Under the pieces are notes generated by a model. That model did not search any database. It saw only the letters and a list, made by a program, of their open reading frames with translations, and was not told where the DNA came from. This document shows, one piece after another, positions 25,954 through 35,946 of a stretch of 36,124 bases of DNA. The DNA comes from Bradyrhizobium sp. STM 3809 (GTDB lineage Bacteria > Pseudomonadota > Alphaproteobacteria > Rhizobiales > Xanthobacteraceae). The stretch covers positions 1 to 36,124 of the forward strand of contig NZ_CAFJ01000316.1 in the NCBI RefSeq assembly GCF_000239795.1. Direction: 5' to 3'. Position 1 is the first letter of the stretch, and each line of letters begins with the position of its first letter. The position numbers and the translations under genes were made by a program.

Positions 25954-26787
25954 ATGGCACTGAAGACATTCAACCCCACGACGCCGGGCCAGCGCCAGCT
26001 GGTGATGGTCGATCGTTCGGCCCTGTACAAGGGCAAGCCGGTCAAGGCGCTGACCGAAGGCAAGCTGTCGAGCGGCGGTCGCAACAACACCGGCCGCATC
26101 ACGGTTCGCTTCCTCGGCGGCGGCCACAAGCAGTCGTACCGCACGGTCGATTTCAAGCGCGACAAGGTCGACGTTCCCGCGACCGTCGAGCGCCTGGAGT
26201 ATGATCCGAACCGCACGGCCTTCATCGCCCTGGTCAAGTATCAGGACGGCGAGCTCGCCTACATCCTGGCGCCGCAACGCCTGGCGGTGGGCGACACCAT
26301 CGTCGCCGGCAACTATGTCGACGTGAAGCCGGGCAACGTCATGCCGCTCGGCAACATGCCGGTCGGCACGATCGTGCACAACATCGAGGTCAAGATCGGG
26401 AAGGGCGGCCAGCTCGCACGTTCGGCCGGCACCTATGCCCAGATCGTCGGCCGCGACCAGGACTACGTGATCGTCCGTCTGAACTCGGGCGAGCAGCGCC
26501 TGGTGCATGGCCGCTGCCGCGGCACCATCGGCGCGGTGTCGAACCCGGACCACATGAACACCTCGATCGGCAAGGCCGGCCGCAAGCGTTGGATGGGCCG
26601 CCGCCCGCACAACCGCGGCGTCGCGATGAACCCGATCGACCATCCGCACGGCGGCGGCGAAGGCCGTACCTCGGGCGGTCGTCACCCGGTCACTCCGTGG
26701 GGCAAGCCCACCAAGGGCAAGAAGACCCGCACCAACAAGTCGACCGACAAATTCATTCTCTTGAGCCGCCACAAGCGGAAGAAGTAA
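25954..26787 (+). CDS. rplB: 50S ribosomal protein L2
   Basis: L2 is one of the largest and most conserved 50S proteins, needed for subunit joining and peptidyl transferase activity. The 277-residue product has the usual two RNA-binding domains and the C-terminal motif [15 protein letters not shown]230 corresponds to the functionally important H229 of E. coli. The lysine-rich end ([12 protein letters not shown]) is typical. It lies between rplW and rpsS with 12-nt gaps on both sides. Confidence 0.98.
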   Translation: MALKTFNPTTPGQRQLVMVDRSALYKGKPVKALTEGKLSSGGRNNTGRITVRFLGGGHKQSYRTVDFKRDKVDVPATVERLEYDPNRTAFIALVKYQDGELAYILAPQRLAVGDTIVAGNYVDVKPGNVMPLGNMPVGTIVHNIEVKIGKGGQLARSAGTYAQIVGRDQDYVIVRLNSGEQRLVHGRCRGTIGAVSNPDHMNTSIGKAGRKRWMGRRPHNRGVAMNPIDHPHGGGEGRTSGGRHPVTPWGKPTKGKKTRTNKSTDKFILLSRHKRKK

Positions 26788-26799
26788 GGAACGACGGAC

Positions 26800-27078
26800 A
26801 TGGTTCGTTCAGTCTGGAAAGGCCCGTTCGTCGAGGCGTCGCTGCTCAAGAAGGCAGATGCGGCGCGCGCGTCCGGCCGTCACGACGTCATCAAGATCTG
26901 GAGCCGCCGCTCGACCATCCTGCCGCAGTTCGTCGGCCTGACGTTCGGCGTCTACAACGGCCAGAAGCACGTGCCGGTCGCGGTCAACGAGGAAATGGTT
27001 GGCCACAAGTTCGGCGAGTTCTCGCCGACCCGCACCTTCCACGGCCATTCGGGCGATAAGAAAGCCAAGAAGGCTTGA
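26800..27078 (+). CDS. rpsS: 30S ribosomal protein S19
   Basis: S19 is a 30S head protein that pairs with S13 at the A-site finger contact. The 92-residue product carries the family blocks [39 protein letters not shown] and [20 protein letters not shown]. Its gap to rplV is 10 nt. Confidence 0.98.
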
Positions 27079-27088
27079 GGATTAAGCG

Positions 27089-27469
27089 ATGAGCAAACCA
27101 AAGCGCGAACGGAGCCTCCCCGACAACGAGGCCAAGGCTGTGGCCCGGATGCTTCGGGTGAGTCCGCAGAAGCTGAACCTGGTGGCGCAGATGATCCGCG
27201 GCCGCAAGGCGTCGGCCGCCCTCGCCGACCTGCAGTTCTCGCGCAAGCGGATTGCGGTCGACGTCAAGAAGTGCCTGGAATCGGCGATCGCCAATGCCGA
27301 GAACAACCACGAGCTCGAGGTCGACGATCTCGTCGTCTCGCAGGCTTTCGTCGGCAAGGGAATCGTGATGAAGCGTTTCTCGCCGCGCGGCCGTGGCCGT
27401 TCGGGCCGAGTTTTCAAACCGTTTTCGCAGCTGACGATCATTGTTCGTCAGGTCGAGGCGAGCGCGTAA
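27089..27469 (+). CDS. rplV: 50S ribosomal protein L22
   Basis: L22 contacts all domains of 23S rRNA, and its beta-hairpin lines the exit tunnel next to L4. The 126-residue product shows [20 protein letters not shown] near the N-terminus and the tunnel loop at about residues 94-112 ([19 protein letters not shown]), the region involved in macrolide resistance and SecM-type stalling elsewhere. The C-terminus overlaps no neighbour; rpsC starts 22 nt downstream. Confidence 0.97.
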   Translation: MSKPKRERSLPDNEAKAVARMLRVSPQKLNLVAQMIRGRKASAALADLQFSRKRIAVDVKKCLESAIANAENNHELEVDDLVVSQAFVGKGIVMKRFSPRGRGRSGRVFKPFSQLTIIVRQVEASA

Positions 27470-27491
27470 AGTCGGGCGCTGGGAGAATACG

Positions 27492-28202
<711 letters not shown>

Positions 28203-28242
28203 TCGATCAGCCGCGACAAGACAGGTTTGAGGGCTCAAAGCC

Positions 28243-28656
28243 ATGATGCAACCAAAGAAGACCAAGTTCCGAAAGGCGCATAAGGGCCGTATCCACGGCG
28301 TTGCGTCCTCGGGCGCGACGCTGGCCTTCGGCCAGTTCGGGCTGAAGGCGATGGAGCCGGATCGCGTGACCGCGCGCCAGATCGAGGCCGCCCGTCGTGC
28401 GCTGACCCGTCACATGAAGCGCGCCGGCCGCGTCTGGATCCGCGTGTTCCCGGACCTGCCGGTGTCGAAGAAGCCGGCCGAAGTCCGCATGGGCTCCGGC
28501 AAGGGTTCGCCGGAATTGTGGGTGGCCCGCGTCAAGCCGGGCCGGGTGATGTTCGAGATCGACGGCGTCAGCAACCAGATCGCCCGCGAGGCGCTGCTGC
28601 TGGCCGCTGCCAAGCTGCCGATCAAGACGCGCTTCGTCGAACGCATTGCGGAGTAA
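28243..28656 (+). CDS. rplP: 50S ribosomal protein L16
   Basis: L16 contacts the A-site tRNA elbow and is added late in 50S assembly. The 137-residue product has the family blocks [39 protein letters not shown] and [20 protein letters not shown]. Two adjacent ATG codons (28243 and 28246) can serve as start; the first matches the usual length. The stop codon is close to the rpmC start (5-nt gap). Confidence 0.97.
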   Translation: MMQPKKTKFRKAHKGRIHGVASSGATLAFGQFGLKAMEPDRVTARQIEAARRALTRHMKRAGRVWIRVFPDLPVSKKPAEVRMGSGKGSPELWVARVKPGRVMFEIDGVSNQIAREALLLAAAKLPIKTRFVERIAE

Positions 28657-28661
28657 TGGTC

Positions 28662-28868
28662 ATGGCCGAGATGAAGATTGCCGACATTCGCGCGATGAGC
28701 CCCGACCAGATGGACGATGCGATCGTCAATCTGAAGAAGGAGCGTTTCAACCTGCGCTTCCAGCGCGCCACCGGGCAGCTCGAGAACACCGCCCGCCTGC
28801 GCGAGGCGCGCCGCGACATCGCCCGTATCAAGACCATCGCCGCGCAGCAGCGCGCCAAGACGAAGTAA
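28662..28868 (+). CDS. rpmC: 50S ribosomal protein L29
   Basis: L29 is a small helical protein near the exit tunnel, next to L23. The ATG at 28662 gives 68 residues ([20 protein letters not shown], then [18 protein letters not shown]), the expected size. An in-frame ATG at 28656 that overlaps the rplP stop would add two residues. The protein is a pair of helices, and the RFQ/TGQL segment is the family signature. Confidence 0.95.
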   Translation: MAEMKIADIRAMSPDQMDDAIVNLKKERFNLRFQRATGQLENTARLREARRDIARIKTIAAQQRAKTK

Positions 28869-28878
28869 GAGGCTCGAC

Positions 28879-29127
28879 ATGCCGAAACGGACCCTCCAGG
28901 GCGTTGTCGTCAGCGACAAGCAGGCCAAGACGGTGGTCGTGCGCGTCGACCGGCGCTTCACCCATCCGATCTACAAGAAGACCATCCGCCGCTCGAAGAA
29001 CTACCACGCCCACGACGAGAACAACGAGTTCAAGCCGGGCGACATGGTGTGGATCGAGGAGAGCAAGCCGATCTCGAAGCTGAAGCGCTGGACCGTGGTC
29101 CGGGGCGAGCACAAGAAAACCGCCTGA
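28879..29127 (+). CDS. rpsQ: 30S ribosomal protein S17
   Basis: S17 is a primary 16S rRNA-binding protein with an OB fold. The 82-residue product shows [20 protein letters not shown] and [19 protein letters not shown], followed by the conserved [18 protein letters not shown]. It is the last gene of the S10 operon block. The next gap (100 nt, two hairpins) is the widest in this part of the cluster and separates it from the spc genes. Confidence 0.97.
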   Translation: MPKRTLQGVVVSDKQAKTVVVRVDRRFTHPIYKKTIRRSKNYHAHDENNEFKPGDMVWIEESKPISKLKRWTVVRGEHKKTA

Positions 29128-29138
29128 GGCGCGTGACG

Positions 29139-29200
29139 CGGCCCTGATCGAACGGGCCGGTTTCGCTTTCGGGATCATAAAAGGCGCAGCTTTCCTGCGC
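29139..29200 (+). promoter_or_regulatory. Two hairpins in the rpsQ-rplN spacer
   Basis: CGGCCC (29139-29144) pairs with GGGCCG (29154-29159), followed by GTTTCGCTTT. GCGCAG (29184-29189) pairs with CTGCGC (29195-29200) around CTTTC, 27 nt before rplN. The first may attenuate S10-operon transcription. The second lies where S8 controls the spc mRNA in E. coli (near rplE there, so not the same site). Function is inference. Confidence 0.4.
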
Positions 29201-29227
29201 AGCAGATGAAGAGGACGAGGTGCATCA

Positions 29228-29596
29228 ATGATTCAGATGCAGACCAACCTCGACGTGGCCGATAATTCCGGCGCACGCCGTGTTATGTGTATCAAGGTGC
29301 TGGGCGGCTCGAAGCGCCGCTACGCCACCGTCGGCGACATCATCGTGGTGTCGATCAAGGAAGCCATTCCGCGTGGCAAGGTGAAGAAGGGCGACGTCAT
29401 GAAGGCCGTCGTGGTGCGCGTCCGCAAGGACATCCGCCGCGCCGACGGCTCGGTGATCCGCTTCGACCGCAACGCGGCCGTCCTGATCAACAACCAGTCG
29501 GAGCCGGTCGGCACCCGTATCTTCGGGCCGGTGCCGCGCGAGCTGCGCGCCAAGAACCACATGAAGATCATTTCGCTCGCGCCGGAGGTGCTGTGA
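29228..29596 (+). CDS. rplN: 50S ribosomal protein L14
   Basis: L14 lies at the subunit interface and forms intersubunit bridges with 16S rRNA; the silencing factor RsfS binds it in other bacteria. The 122-residue product matches the family exactly in length ([49 protein letters not shown]). It is the first gene of the spc operon. Its TGA stop overlaps the rplX ATG by one base. Confidence 0.98.
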   Translation: MIQMQTNLDVADNSGARRVMCIKVLGGSKRRYATVGDIIVVSIKEAIPRGKVKKGDVMKAVVVRVRKDIRRADGSVIRFDRNAAVLINNQSEPVGTRIFGPVPRELRAKNHMKIISLAPEVL

Positions 29597-29902
29597 TGGC
29601 TGCCAAGATCCGCAAGGGCGACAAGGTGATCGTCCTGACCGGCCGCGACAAGGGTCGCACCGGCGAGGTGTTCGAAGTGCGTCCGGATGACGGCACGGCC
29701 CTGGTTCGCGGCATCAACCTGGTGAAGCGTCACCAGAAGCAGACGCAGAACCAGGAGGGCGGCATCATCACCAAGGAAGCGCCGATCCACCTGTCGAACG
29801 TCGCTTATGTCGGCAAGGACGGCAAGGCGACGCGCATCGGATTCAAGATTCAGGCGGACGGCAAGAAGGTCCGCGTTGCCAAGAGCTCGGGAGTTGAGAT
29901 CG

Positions 29903-29910
<8 letters not shown>
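29596..29910 (+). CDS. rplX: 50S ribosomal protein L24
   Basis: L24 is one of the two assembly initiator proteins of the 50S subunit. The ATG at 29596 shares its A with the rplN stop (TGATG), giving 104 residues. The N-terminal KOW motif is visible ([20 protein letters not shown]), with [16 protein letters not shown] after it. The C-terminus overlaps the rplE start by 8 nt, so the two are probably translationally coupled. Confidence 0.97.
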
Positions 29911-30460
<550 letters not shown>

Positions 30461-30506
30461 GCAGCTGAGTTCAAGCTTCTCAAACGCGGATACCCAGGAG
30501 CCAAGC

Positions 30507-30812
30507 ATGGCAAAGAAGAGTTCAGTCGAGAAGAACAACCGGCGCAAGAAGATGGCGAAGAACGCCGCTCCGAAGCGCGCCCGGTTGAAGGCGATCATCG
30601 CCGACAAGGACAAGCCGATGGAGGAGCGCTTCGCCGCGACCCTGAAGCTTGCCGAAATGCCGCGCAACTCGTCGACCACCCGCATCCGCAACCGGTGCGA
30701 GCTGACGGGCCGGCCGCGGTCGAACTACCGCAAGAACAAGCTGAGCCGCATCGCGCTGCGCGAGCTCGGTTCCAAGGGCCTGGTTCCGGGCCTCGTGAAG
30801 TCGAGCTGGTAA
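30507..30812 (+). CDS. rpsN: 30S ribosomal protein S14, zinc-independent form
   Basis: S14 helps assemble the 30S head and bind A-site tRNA. The 101-residue product is the long form without the CxxC pairs; a single cysteine remains in the [13 protein letters not shown] signature, so it does not bind zinc. The N-terminus is lysine-rich ([19 protein letters not shown]). It sits between rplE and rpsH as expected, after a 46-nt gap. Confidence 0.97.
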   Translation: MAKKSSVEKNNRRKKMAKNAAPKRARLKAIIADKDKPMEERFAATLKLAEMPRNSSTTRIRNRCELTGRPRSNYRKNKLSRIALRELGSKGLVPGLVKSSW

Positions 30813-30824
30813 GGAGGGTCGAAC

Positions 30825-31223
30825 ATGTCAACGCACGATCCCATCAGCGATCTGATCACCCGCATCCGCAACGCGCAGATGCGCTCGAAGTCGAAGGTCA
30901 CGACCCCCGGCTCGAAGATGCGCGCCAGCGTGCTCGAAGTGCTGAAGTCCGAAGGCTACATCCGCGGCTATGCCACGATGGAGCATCCGTCGGGCCGCAG
31001 CGAGATCGAGATCGAGCTGAAATATTTCGACGGCGAGCCCGTGATCCGCGAGATCGAGCGCGTCTCCAAGCCCGGCCGGCGCGTCTACACCTCGGTGAAG
31101 AACCTGCCGCGCGTGAACAACGGGCTCGGAATTTCTGTTTTGTCGACGCCGAAGGGAATCATGGCCGACCATAGCGCGCGTGACGCGAATGTCGGCGGTG
31201 AAGTTCTCTTCACGGTGTTCTAA
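30825..31223 (+). CDS. rpsH: 30S ribosomal protein S8
   Basis: S8 binds the central domain of 16S rRNA and is the known translational repressor of the spc operon in E. coli. The 132-residue product shows [20 protein letters not shown] and the C-terminal signature [20 protein letters not shown], with the RNA-contacting ST-P-G segment intact. AAGGAGGG stands right before the ATG, a strong ribosome binding site. Confidence 0.98.
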   Translation: MSTHDPISDLITRIRNAQMRSKSKVTTPGSKMRASVLEVLKSEGYIRGYATMEHPSGRSEIEIELKYFDGEPVIREIERVSKPGRRVYTSVKNLPRVNNGLGISVLSTPKGIMADHSARDANVGGEVLFTVF

Positions 31224-31236
31224 GAAGGATTGAGCC

Positions 31237-31770
31237 ATGTCACGTATTGGCAAGAAGCCTGTGACGGTGCCGTCCGGTGTGACCGCCACCGTCGACGGTC
31301 AGACCGTCAAGATGAAGGGCCCGAAGGGTCAGCTTCAGTTCCTCGTCCATGACGACGTCGAGGTGAAGTTCGAGAACGGCCAGGTCAAGGTTGCCCCGCG
31401 CGCCGAGACCAAGCGCGCCCGCTCGCTCTACGGCACCGCGCGCGCCCAGATCGCCAACCTGGTCGAGGGCGTCACCAAGGGTTTCGAGAAGAAGCTCGAG
31501 ATCACCGGCGTCGGCTACCGCGCCGCGATGCAGGGCAAGAACCTGCAGCTCGCGCTCGGCTACAGCCACGACGTCGTCTACCAGATCCCGGAAGGCATCA
31601 CGATCGCCGTGCCGAAGCCGACCGAGATCACGATCACGGGCATCGACCCGCAGCGCGTCGGCCAGGTGGCCGCCGAAATCCGCGCCTACCGGCCGCCGGA
31701 GCCCTACAAGGGCAAGGGCGTGAAGTACGCGGGTGAATTCATCTTCCGCAAGGAAGGCAAGAAGAAGTAA
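31237..31770 (+). CDS. rplF: 50S ribosomal protein L6
   Basis: L6 lies near the sarcin-ricin loop and the factor-binding site. The 177-residue product has two related beta-sheet domains. The family signature [19 protein letters not shown] lies near the C-terminus, and the N-terminus is [25 protein letters not shown] precedes the start. Gap to rplR is 11 nt. Confidence 0.98.
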   Translation: MSRIGKKPVTVPSGVTATVDGQTVKMKGPKGQLQFLVHDDVEVKFENGQVKVAPRAETKRARSLYGTARAQIANLVEGVTKGFEKKLEITGVGYRAAMQGKNLQLALGYSHDVVYQIPEGITIAVPKPTEITITGIDPQRVGQVAAEIRAYRPPEPYKGKGVKYAGEFIFRKEGKKK

Positions 31771-31781
31771 CGGAGCCGGAC

Positions 31782-32144
31782 ATGTCGAGAGCAAAGGTTA
31801 CGAATGCCCGGCGCAAGCAGCGCGTGAGGCTGTCGCTGCGCCGCTCCGCCGGCGGCCGTCCGCGTCTGTCGGTATTCCGTTCGTCGAAGCACATCTACGC
31901 TCAGGTCATCGACGACCAGAAGGGCGAGACGCTCGCCTCGGCGTCGTCGATGGAGAAGGAGATGCGCGCGGCCGGCAACACCGGTGCCGACATCGATGCG
32001 GCCAAGGCGGTGGGCAAGCTGCTCGCCGAGCGCGCGGTGAAGGCCGGGATCAAGGAAGTCGTGTTCGATCGCGGCGGCTATCTCTATCACGGGCGCGTCA
32101 AGGCGCTGGCCGATGCGGCGCGCGAGAGCGGGCTGAGCTTCTAA
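31782..32144 (+). CDS. rplR: 50S ribosomal protein L18
   Basis: L18 binds 5S rRNA together with L5 and L25/CTC and places it in the 50S subunit. The 120-residue product shows the basic N-terminal arm ([20 protein letters not shown]), then [20 protein letters not shown] and the C-terminal [20 protein letters not shown]. Gap to rpsE is 48 nt. Confidence 0.98.
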   Translation: MSRAKVTNARRKQRVRLSLRRSAGGRPRLSVFRSSKHIYAQVIDDQKGETLASASSMEKEMRAAGNTGADIDAAKAVGKLLAERAVKAGIKEVVFDRGGYLYHGRVKALADAARESGLSF

Positions 32145-32192
32145 CATCAATGGATATGGGCGCGAGAGCCCCTCAGAAGATTGGATAGCACC

Positions 32193-32765
32193 ATGGCAGG
32201 TGAACGGGAACGAGGCGGTCGCGATCGCAAGGAGCGCGAGGAGCGCGACAGCGAGTTCGTGGACAAGCTCGTCCACATCAACCGAGTCGCGAAGGTCGTG
32301 AAGGGCGGTAAGCGCTTCGGCTTTGCGGCGCTCGTCGTGATCGGCGATCAGAAGGGCCGGGTCGGCTTCGGCCACGGCAAGGCGCGCGAAGTGCCGGAGG
32401 CGATCCGCAAGGCGACCGACTCCGCCAAGCGCAATCTCACCCGGGTCGCGCTGCGCGAGGGCCGCACCCTGCACCACGACATCTTCGGTCGTCACGGTGC
32501 GGGCCGCGTCTATCTGCGTGCCGCTCCGGCCGGTACCGGCATCATCGCCGGCGGTCCGATGCGCGCCGTGTTCGAGACGCTGGGCATCCAGGACGTGGTG
32601 GCGAAGTCGATCGGCTCGTCCAACCCGTACAACATGGTGCGCGCGACCTTCAACGCACTGAAGCATCAGGATAGCCCGCGCTCGGTCGCTGCCCGCCGCA
32701 ACATCAAGGTGTCGACCCTGCAGGCCCGCCGCGTCGGTGGCGATGCCGAGGCAGCCGCCGACTAA
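32193..32765 (+). CDS. rpsE: 30S ribosomal protein S5
   Basis: S5 takes part in decoding accuracy and in the mRNA helicase site of the 30S subunit; its loop is the spectinomycin-resistance site. The ATG at 32193 gives 190 residues ([20 protein letters not shown]). A TTG 12 nt upstream is in frame but less likely. Conserved blocks include [35 protein letters not shown] and [17 protein letters not shown]. The ribosome binding site is weak. Confidence 0.97.
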   Translation: MAGERERGGRDRKEREERDSEFVDKLVHINRVAKVVKGGKRFGFAALVVIGDQKGRVGFGHGKAREVPEAIRKATDSAKRNLTRVALREGRTLHHDIFGRHGAGRVYLRAAPAGTGIIAGGPMRAVFETLGIQDVVAKSIGSSNPYNMVRATFNALKHQDSPRSVAARRNIKVSTLQARRVGGDAEAAAD

Positions 32766-32810
32766 CGAACGCGCGCCGCCTCTGGCCGGCGCATCCCGGA
32801 GTTAAGGACA

Positions 32811-33002
32811 ATGGCTGACGCCAAGACCATCAAGATCGAGCAGATCGGCAGCCCGATCCGCCGGCATCACTCGCAGCGCTCGACGCTGATCGGGTTGAAG
32901 CTCAACAAGATCGGCCGTGTGACCGAGCTGCCGGATACGCCGGCGGTGCGCGGCATGATCACCAAGGTTCATCATCTCGTCCGCATCGTCGACGAGAAGT
33001 AA
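32811..33002 (+). CDS. rpmD: 50S ribosomal protein L30
   Basis: L30 is a small 23S rRNA-binding protein. The 63-residue product is of usual length and shows [20 protein letters not shown], the segment [20 protein letters not shown], and the C-terminal [11 protein letters not shown]. It lies between rpsE and rplO, with rplO starting 11 nt after its stop. Confidence 0.97.
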   Translation: MADAKTIKIEQIGSPIRRHHSQRSTLIGLKLNKIGRVTELPDTPAVRGMITKVHHLVRIVDEK

Positions 33003-33013
33003 GGAGAAGGGCG

Positions 33014-33499
33014 ATGAAGCTCAGCGATATCGCCGACAACGCCGGCGCGCGCAAGAAGCGCATGCGCGTCGGCCGCGGCATCGGCTCCGGCAAGGGCAAG
33101 ACCTCGGGCCGTGGCGGCAAGGGCCAGACCGCGCGCTCCGGCGTGCGCATCAAGGGCTTCGAGGGCGGTCAGATGCCGATGCATCGCCGTCTGCCGAAGC
33201 GCGGCTTCAACAACATCTTCGCGCTCGATTTCGTCGAGATCAATCTCGACCGGATCCAGCAGGCGATCGATGCCAAGAAGCTGGACGCCGGCAGCGTGAT
33301 CAACGCCGAGGCGCTGGTGAAGTCGGGCGCGCTGCGTCGCGCCAAGGACGGCGTGCGTCTGCTCGGCCGTGGCGAGCTCAAGGCCAAGATCAACATCGAG
33401 GTGCACGGCGCCTCGAAGCCGGCGATCGCCGCAGTCGAGAAGGCCGGCGGCACCGTCAAGCTCCTGGCTCCGGCCAAGGACGAAGGCGAAGCGGCGTAA
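33014..33499 (+). CDS. rplO: 50S ribosomal protein L15
   Basis: L15 is a late-assembling 50S protein with a long unfolded N-terminal arm that threads into 23S rRNA. The 161-residue product shows [20 protein letters not shown] and the Gly/Lys/Arg-rich arm [20 protein letters not shown], then [19 protein letters not shown]. The start is preceded by AAGGAGAAGGG. A 157-nt spacer with two perfect hairpins separates it from secY. Confidence 0.98.
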   Translation: MKLSDIADNAGARKKRMRVGRGIGSGKGKTSGRGGKGQTARSGVRIKGFEGGQMPMHRRLPKRGFNNIFALDFVEINLDRIQQAIDAKKLDAGSVINAEALVKSGALRRAKDGVRLLGRGELKAKINIEVHGASKPAIAAVEKAGGTVKLLAPAKDEGEAA

Positions 33500-33508
33500 C
33501 TTCTGCGT

Positions 33509-33551
33509 CATTGCCCTGCCGTCGGCTTATGCTGAAGGGGGCAGGGCAATG
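33509..33551 (+). promoter_or_regulatory. 12-bp perfect hairpin after rplO
   Basis: CATTGCCCTGCC (33509-33520) pairs perfectly with GGCAGGGCAATG (33540-33551) across a 19-nt loop, starting 10 nt after the rplO stop. No T tract follows. It may protect the upstream ribosomal-protein mRNA or reduce read-through into secY. Confidence 0.65.
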
Positions 33552-33595
33552 GACAGCAGGCGTCTGCGCACCAGATAATATCCGACGTCTGCCCA

Positions 33596-33619
33596 AGCCC
33601 CGCGAGCCCTCGCGGGGCT
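33596..33619 (+). promoter_or_regulatory. 9-bp perfect hairpin before secY
   Basis: AGCCCCGCG (33596-33604) pairs perfectly with CGCGGGGCT (33611-33619) around AGCCCT. It lies 37 nt before the secY ATG and 45 nt after the previous hairpin. The next bases are GATGCGG, so it lacks a terminator T tract. Confidence 0.6.
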
Positions 33620-33656
33620 GATGCGGTCAAGAAGGGCGGCGGGAGAAAGCTAAGAC

Positions 33657-34988
33657 ATGGCCTCAGCAGCGGAACAACTTGCGGCAAACCTCAATTTCGG
33701 CGCGCTTGCAAAAGCCGATGAGCTGAAGAAGCGCATCTGGTTCACCCTCGGTGCGCTGCTGGTCTACCGCCTCGGCACCTATATTCCGCTGCCCGGCATC
33801 GACCCGAATATCTGGGATTCGGTGTTCCGCACCCAGGCCGGCGGCATTCTCGGCATGTTCAACATGTTCGCCGGCGGCGGCATCCACCGCATGGCGATCT
33901 TCGCGCTGAACATCATGCCGTACATCTCGGCATCGATCATCATCCAGCTCCTGACCACCGTCTCGCCGCAGCTCGAAGCCCTCAAGAAAGAGGGTGAGGC
34001 GGGCCGCAAGATGCTGAACCAGTACACCCGCTATCTGACCGTGCTGCTTGCTGCAGTGCAGTCCTATGGCATCGCCGTCGGCCTCGAGGGCGCCGGCAAT
34101 GTCGTTGCCGATCCCGGCCTGTTCTTCCGCCTGTCGACCGCGATTACCCTGACCGGCGGCACCATGTTCCTGATGTGGCTGGGCGAGCAGATCACCTCGC
34201 GCGGCATCGGCAACGGTATTTCGCTGATCATCCTGTCCGGCATCGTCGCCGAGCTGCCGTCGGCGCTCGCCAACATGCTCGAGCTCGGCCGCCAGGGCGC
34301 GCTGTCGACCGGCCTGATCCTGATCGTCATCGTGATGGCGGTCGCCGTGATCGCCTTCATCGTGTTCATGGAGCGCGCCCAGCGCCGGCTCCTGATCCAG
34401 TATCCGAAGCGGCAGGTCGGCAACAAGATGTTCGAGGGCCAGTCCTCGCACCTGCCGCTGAAGCTCAACACCTCGGGCGTGATCCCGCCGATCTTCGCCT
34501 CGTCGCTGCTGCTGCTGCCGACCACGGTGGCGAACTTCAATGCCGGCAAGGGCCCCGAGTGGTTCCAGTGGATCACCACGCAGCTCGGCCACGGCCGGCC
34601 GCTGTTCCTGGTGCTGTATCTGGCGCTGATCCTGTTCTTCGCCTTCTTCTACACCGCCATCGTGTTCAACCCGACCGAGACGGCCGACAATCTGAAGAAG
34701 CATGGCGGCTTCATCCCGGGCATCCGCCCCGGTGAGCGCACTGCGGAATACATCGATTACGTGCTGTCCCGGATCACCGTGCTCGGCGCCATCTATCTGG
34801 CGATCGTGTGTCTGATCCCGGAAATTCTGATTTCCTACGCTTCCGTCCCGTTCTACTTTGGTGGCACTTCGCTTCTGATCGTGGTCAGCGTTACGATGGA
34901 TACCGTGGCGCAGGTTCAGGGTTATCTGCTCGCCCATCAGTATGAGGGGCTGATCAGGAAGTCGAAGCTGCGGGGTCGCCGCCGCTGA
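33657..34988 (+). CDS. secY: Protein translocase subunit SecY
   Basis: SecY is the membrane channel of the SecYEG translocon, which exports unfolded proteins and inserts membrane proteins. The 443-residue product has the length and hydrophobic pattern of the ten-helix family. The plug and first periplasmic region follow LGTYIPLPGIDPN. The conserved cytoplasmic segments TSRGIGNGISLIIL and RRLLIQYPKRQVG are present, as is the positive C-terminal tail (SKLRGRRR). GGGAG stands 11 nt before the ATG. Its placement between rplO and adk is the standard spc order. The stop codon lies in the loop of a perfect hairpin. Confidence 0.98.
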   Translation: MASAAEQLAANLNFGALAKADELKKRIWFTLGALLVYRLGTYIPLPGIDPNIWDSVFRTQAGGILGMFNMFAGGGIHRMAIFALNIMPYISASIIIQLLTTVSPQLEALKKEGEAGRKMLNQYTRYLTVLLAAVQSYGIAVGLEGAGNVVADPGLFFRLSTAITLTGGTMFLMWLGEQITSRGIGNGISLIILSGIVAELPSALANMLELGRQGALSTGLILIVIVMAVAVIAFIVFMERAQRRLLIQYPKRQVGNKMFEGQSSHLPLKLNTSGVIPPIFASSLLLLPTTVANFNAGKGPEWFQWITTQLGHGRPLFLVLYLALILFFAFFYTAIVFNPTETADNLKKHGGFIPGIRPGERTAEYIDYVLSRITVLGAIYLAIVCLIPEILISYASVPFYFGGTSLLIVVSVTMDTVAQVQGYLLAHQYEGLIRKSKLRGRRR

Positions 34989-34997
34989 CAGCGGCGG
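34979..34997 (+). promoter_or_regulatory. Hairpin with the secY stop codon in its loop
   Basis: CCGCCGC (34979-34985) pairs perfectly with GCGGCGG (34991-34997) around TGACA. The loop contains the secY TGA stop codon (34986-34988). It could act as an mRNA processing or stability element at the secY-adk boundary. Confidence 0.5.
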
Positions 34998-35076
34998 ATC
35001 GCGGCCCGGGAACCAAAAAGCCAAGAACAGGGTGTGCGGGAAGGTCGCTCACCGTGTGCCGGGGGGCGAAATTTAG

Positions 35077-35946
35077 ATGAGACTCATTCTCTTGGGACCG
35101 CCCGGCTCGGGCAAGGGCACGCAGGCGCAGCGCCTGGTTCAGCAATACGGCATCGTTCAGCTCTCGACCGGCGACATGTTGCGCGCCGCCGTGGCGGCGC
35201 AGACGCCGATCGGGCTGAAAGCGAAGGACATCATGGCCGCCGGCGGCCTGGTGCCGGACGAGGTCGTCGTCGGCATCATCGCCGACCGGATCGAGCAGCC
35301 GGACGCGGCCAACGGTTTCATCCTCGACGGCTTCCCGCGCACGGTGCCGCAGGCGGAGGCGCTGGATGCGCTGCTCAAGCAGAAGCAGATGAATCTGGAC
35401 GCGGTCATCGAACTCCGGGTCAACGAGGGCGTCCTGCTGGAGCGCGTCGAGCGCCGCGCAGCCGAGACCCGCGCCCGTGGCGAGGCTGTCAGGGCCGATG
35501 ACACCCCCGAGGTGCTGACCAAGCGTTTGCACAGCTATCGCGACCAGACCGAGCCGCTGATCCACTATTATTCCGACCACCGGATGCTGGCGACCGTCGA
35601 CGGCATGATGCCGATCGAAGAGGTGACCGAGGAGATCGGCCGGATCCTCGCTGCGGTGGGCAAGACCAGCGGCAGCCGGGCAGCCAAGAAGGCCAGCCCC
35701 GCCAAGCGGAGCGGCAAGGCGGCGAGCAAGGCGCCGGCCAAAAAGGCTGCCAAGAAGGCCGGGAAAGCCGCCAAAAAGGCGCCGAAAGCCGCCAAATCCG
35801 CGAAAAAAGCTGCGAAAGCAGCTCCAAAGAAGGCGGCCAAGACCGTGAAAAAGGCCGCGAAGAAGGCCTCCAAGGCCGCCGCCAAGGCGACCAAGGGAAC
35901 CCGGAAAACCTCTGCAAAGTCTGCAAAAAAGCGCAGCAAGGGGTGA
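35077..35946 (+). CDS. adk: Adenylate kinase with a histone H1-like C-terminal tail
   Basis: Adenylate kinase interconverts ATP plus AMP and two ADP in the cytoplasm. The catalytic core is residues 1 to about 196, with the P-loop GPPGSGKGT (7-15), the AMP-site STGDMLR (30-36) and DGFPR (84-88), and a short LID without zinc cysteines ([17 protein letters not shown]). Family members of this short-LID type end near residue 190-200. This one continues with about 93 residues in which roughly one in three is lysine and most of the rest are alanine, with AAKKA/KKAAK repeats like histone H1 or AlgP/HU-tail proteins. The tail uses many AAA lysine codons, unlike the AAG-biased core. There is no frameshift; the extension is in frame to the stop at 35946. 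Confidence 0.96.
   Translation: MRLILLGPPGSGKGTQAQRLVQQYGIVQLSTGDMLRAAVAAQTPIGLKAKDIMAAGGLVPDEVVVGIIADRIEQPDAANGFILDGFPRTVPQAEALDALLKQKQMNLDAVIELRVNEGVLLERVERRAAETRARGEAVRADDTPEVLTKRLHSYRDQTEPLIHYYSDHRMLATVDGMMPIEEVTEEIGRILAAVGKTSGSRAAKKASPAKRSGKAASKAPAKKAAKKAGKAAKKAPKAAKSAKKAAKAAPKKAAKTVKKAAKKASKAAAKATKGTRKTSAKSAKKRSKG
35665..35943 (+). repeat. Lysine/alanine repeat tract within adk
   Basis: The 3' third of adk encodes degenerate AAKK/KKAA peptide units from about residue 197. At the DNA level it alternates GCC/GCG/GCA and AAG/AAA codons with many near-repeats such as GCCAAGAAGGCC. It is low-complexity and may vary in length between strains. Confidence 0.75.
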
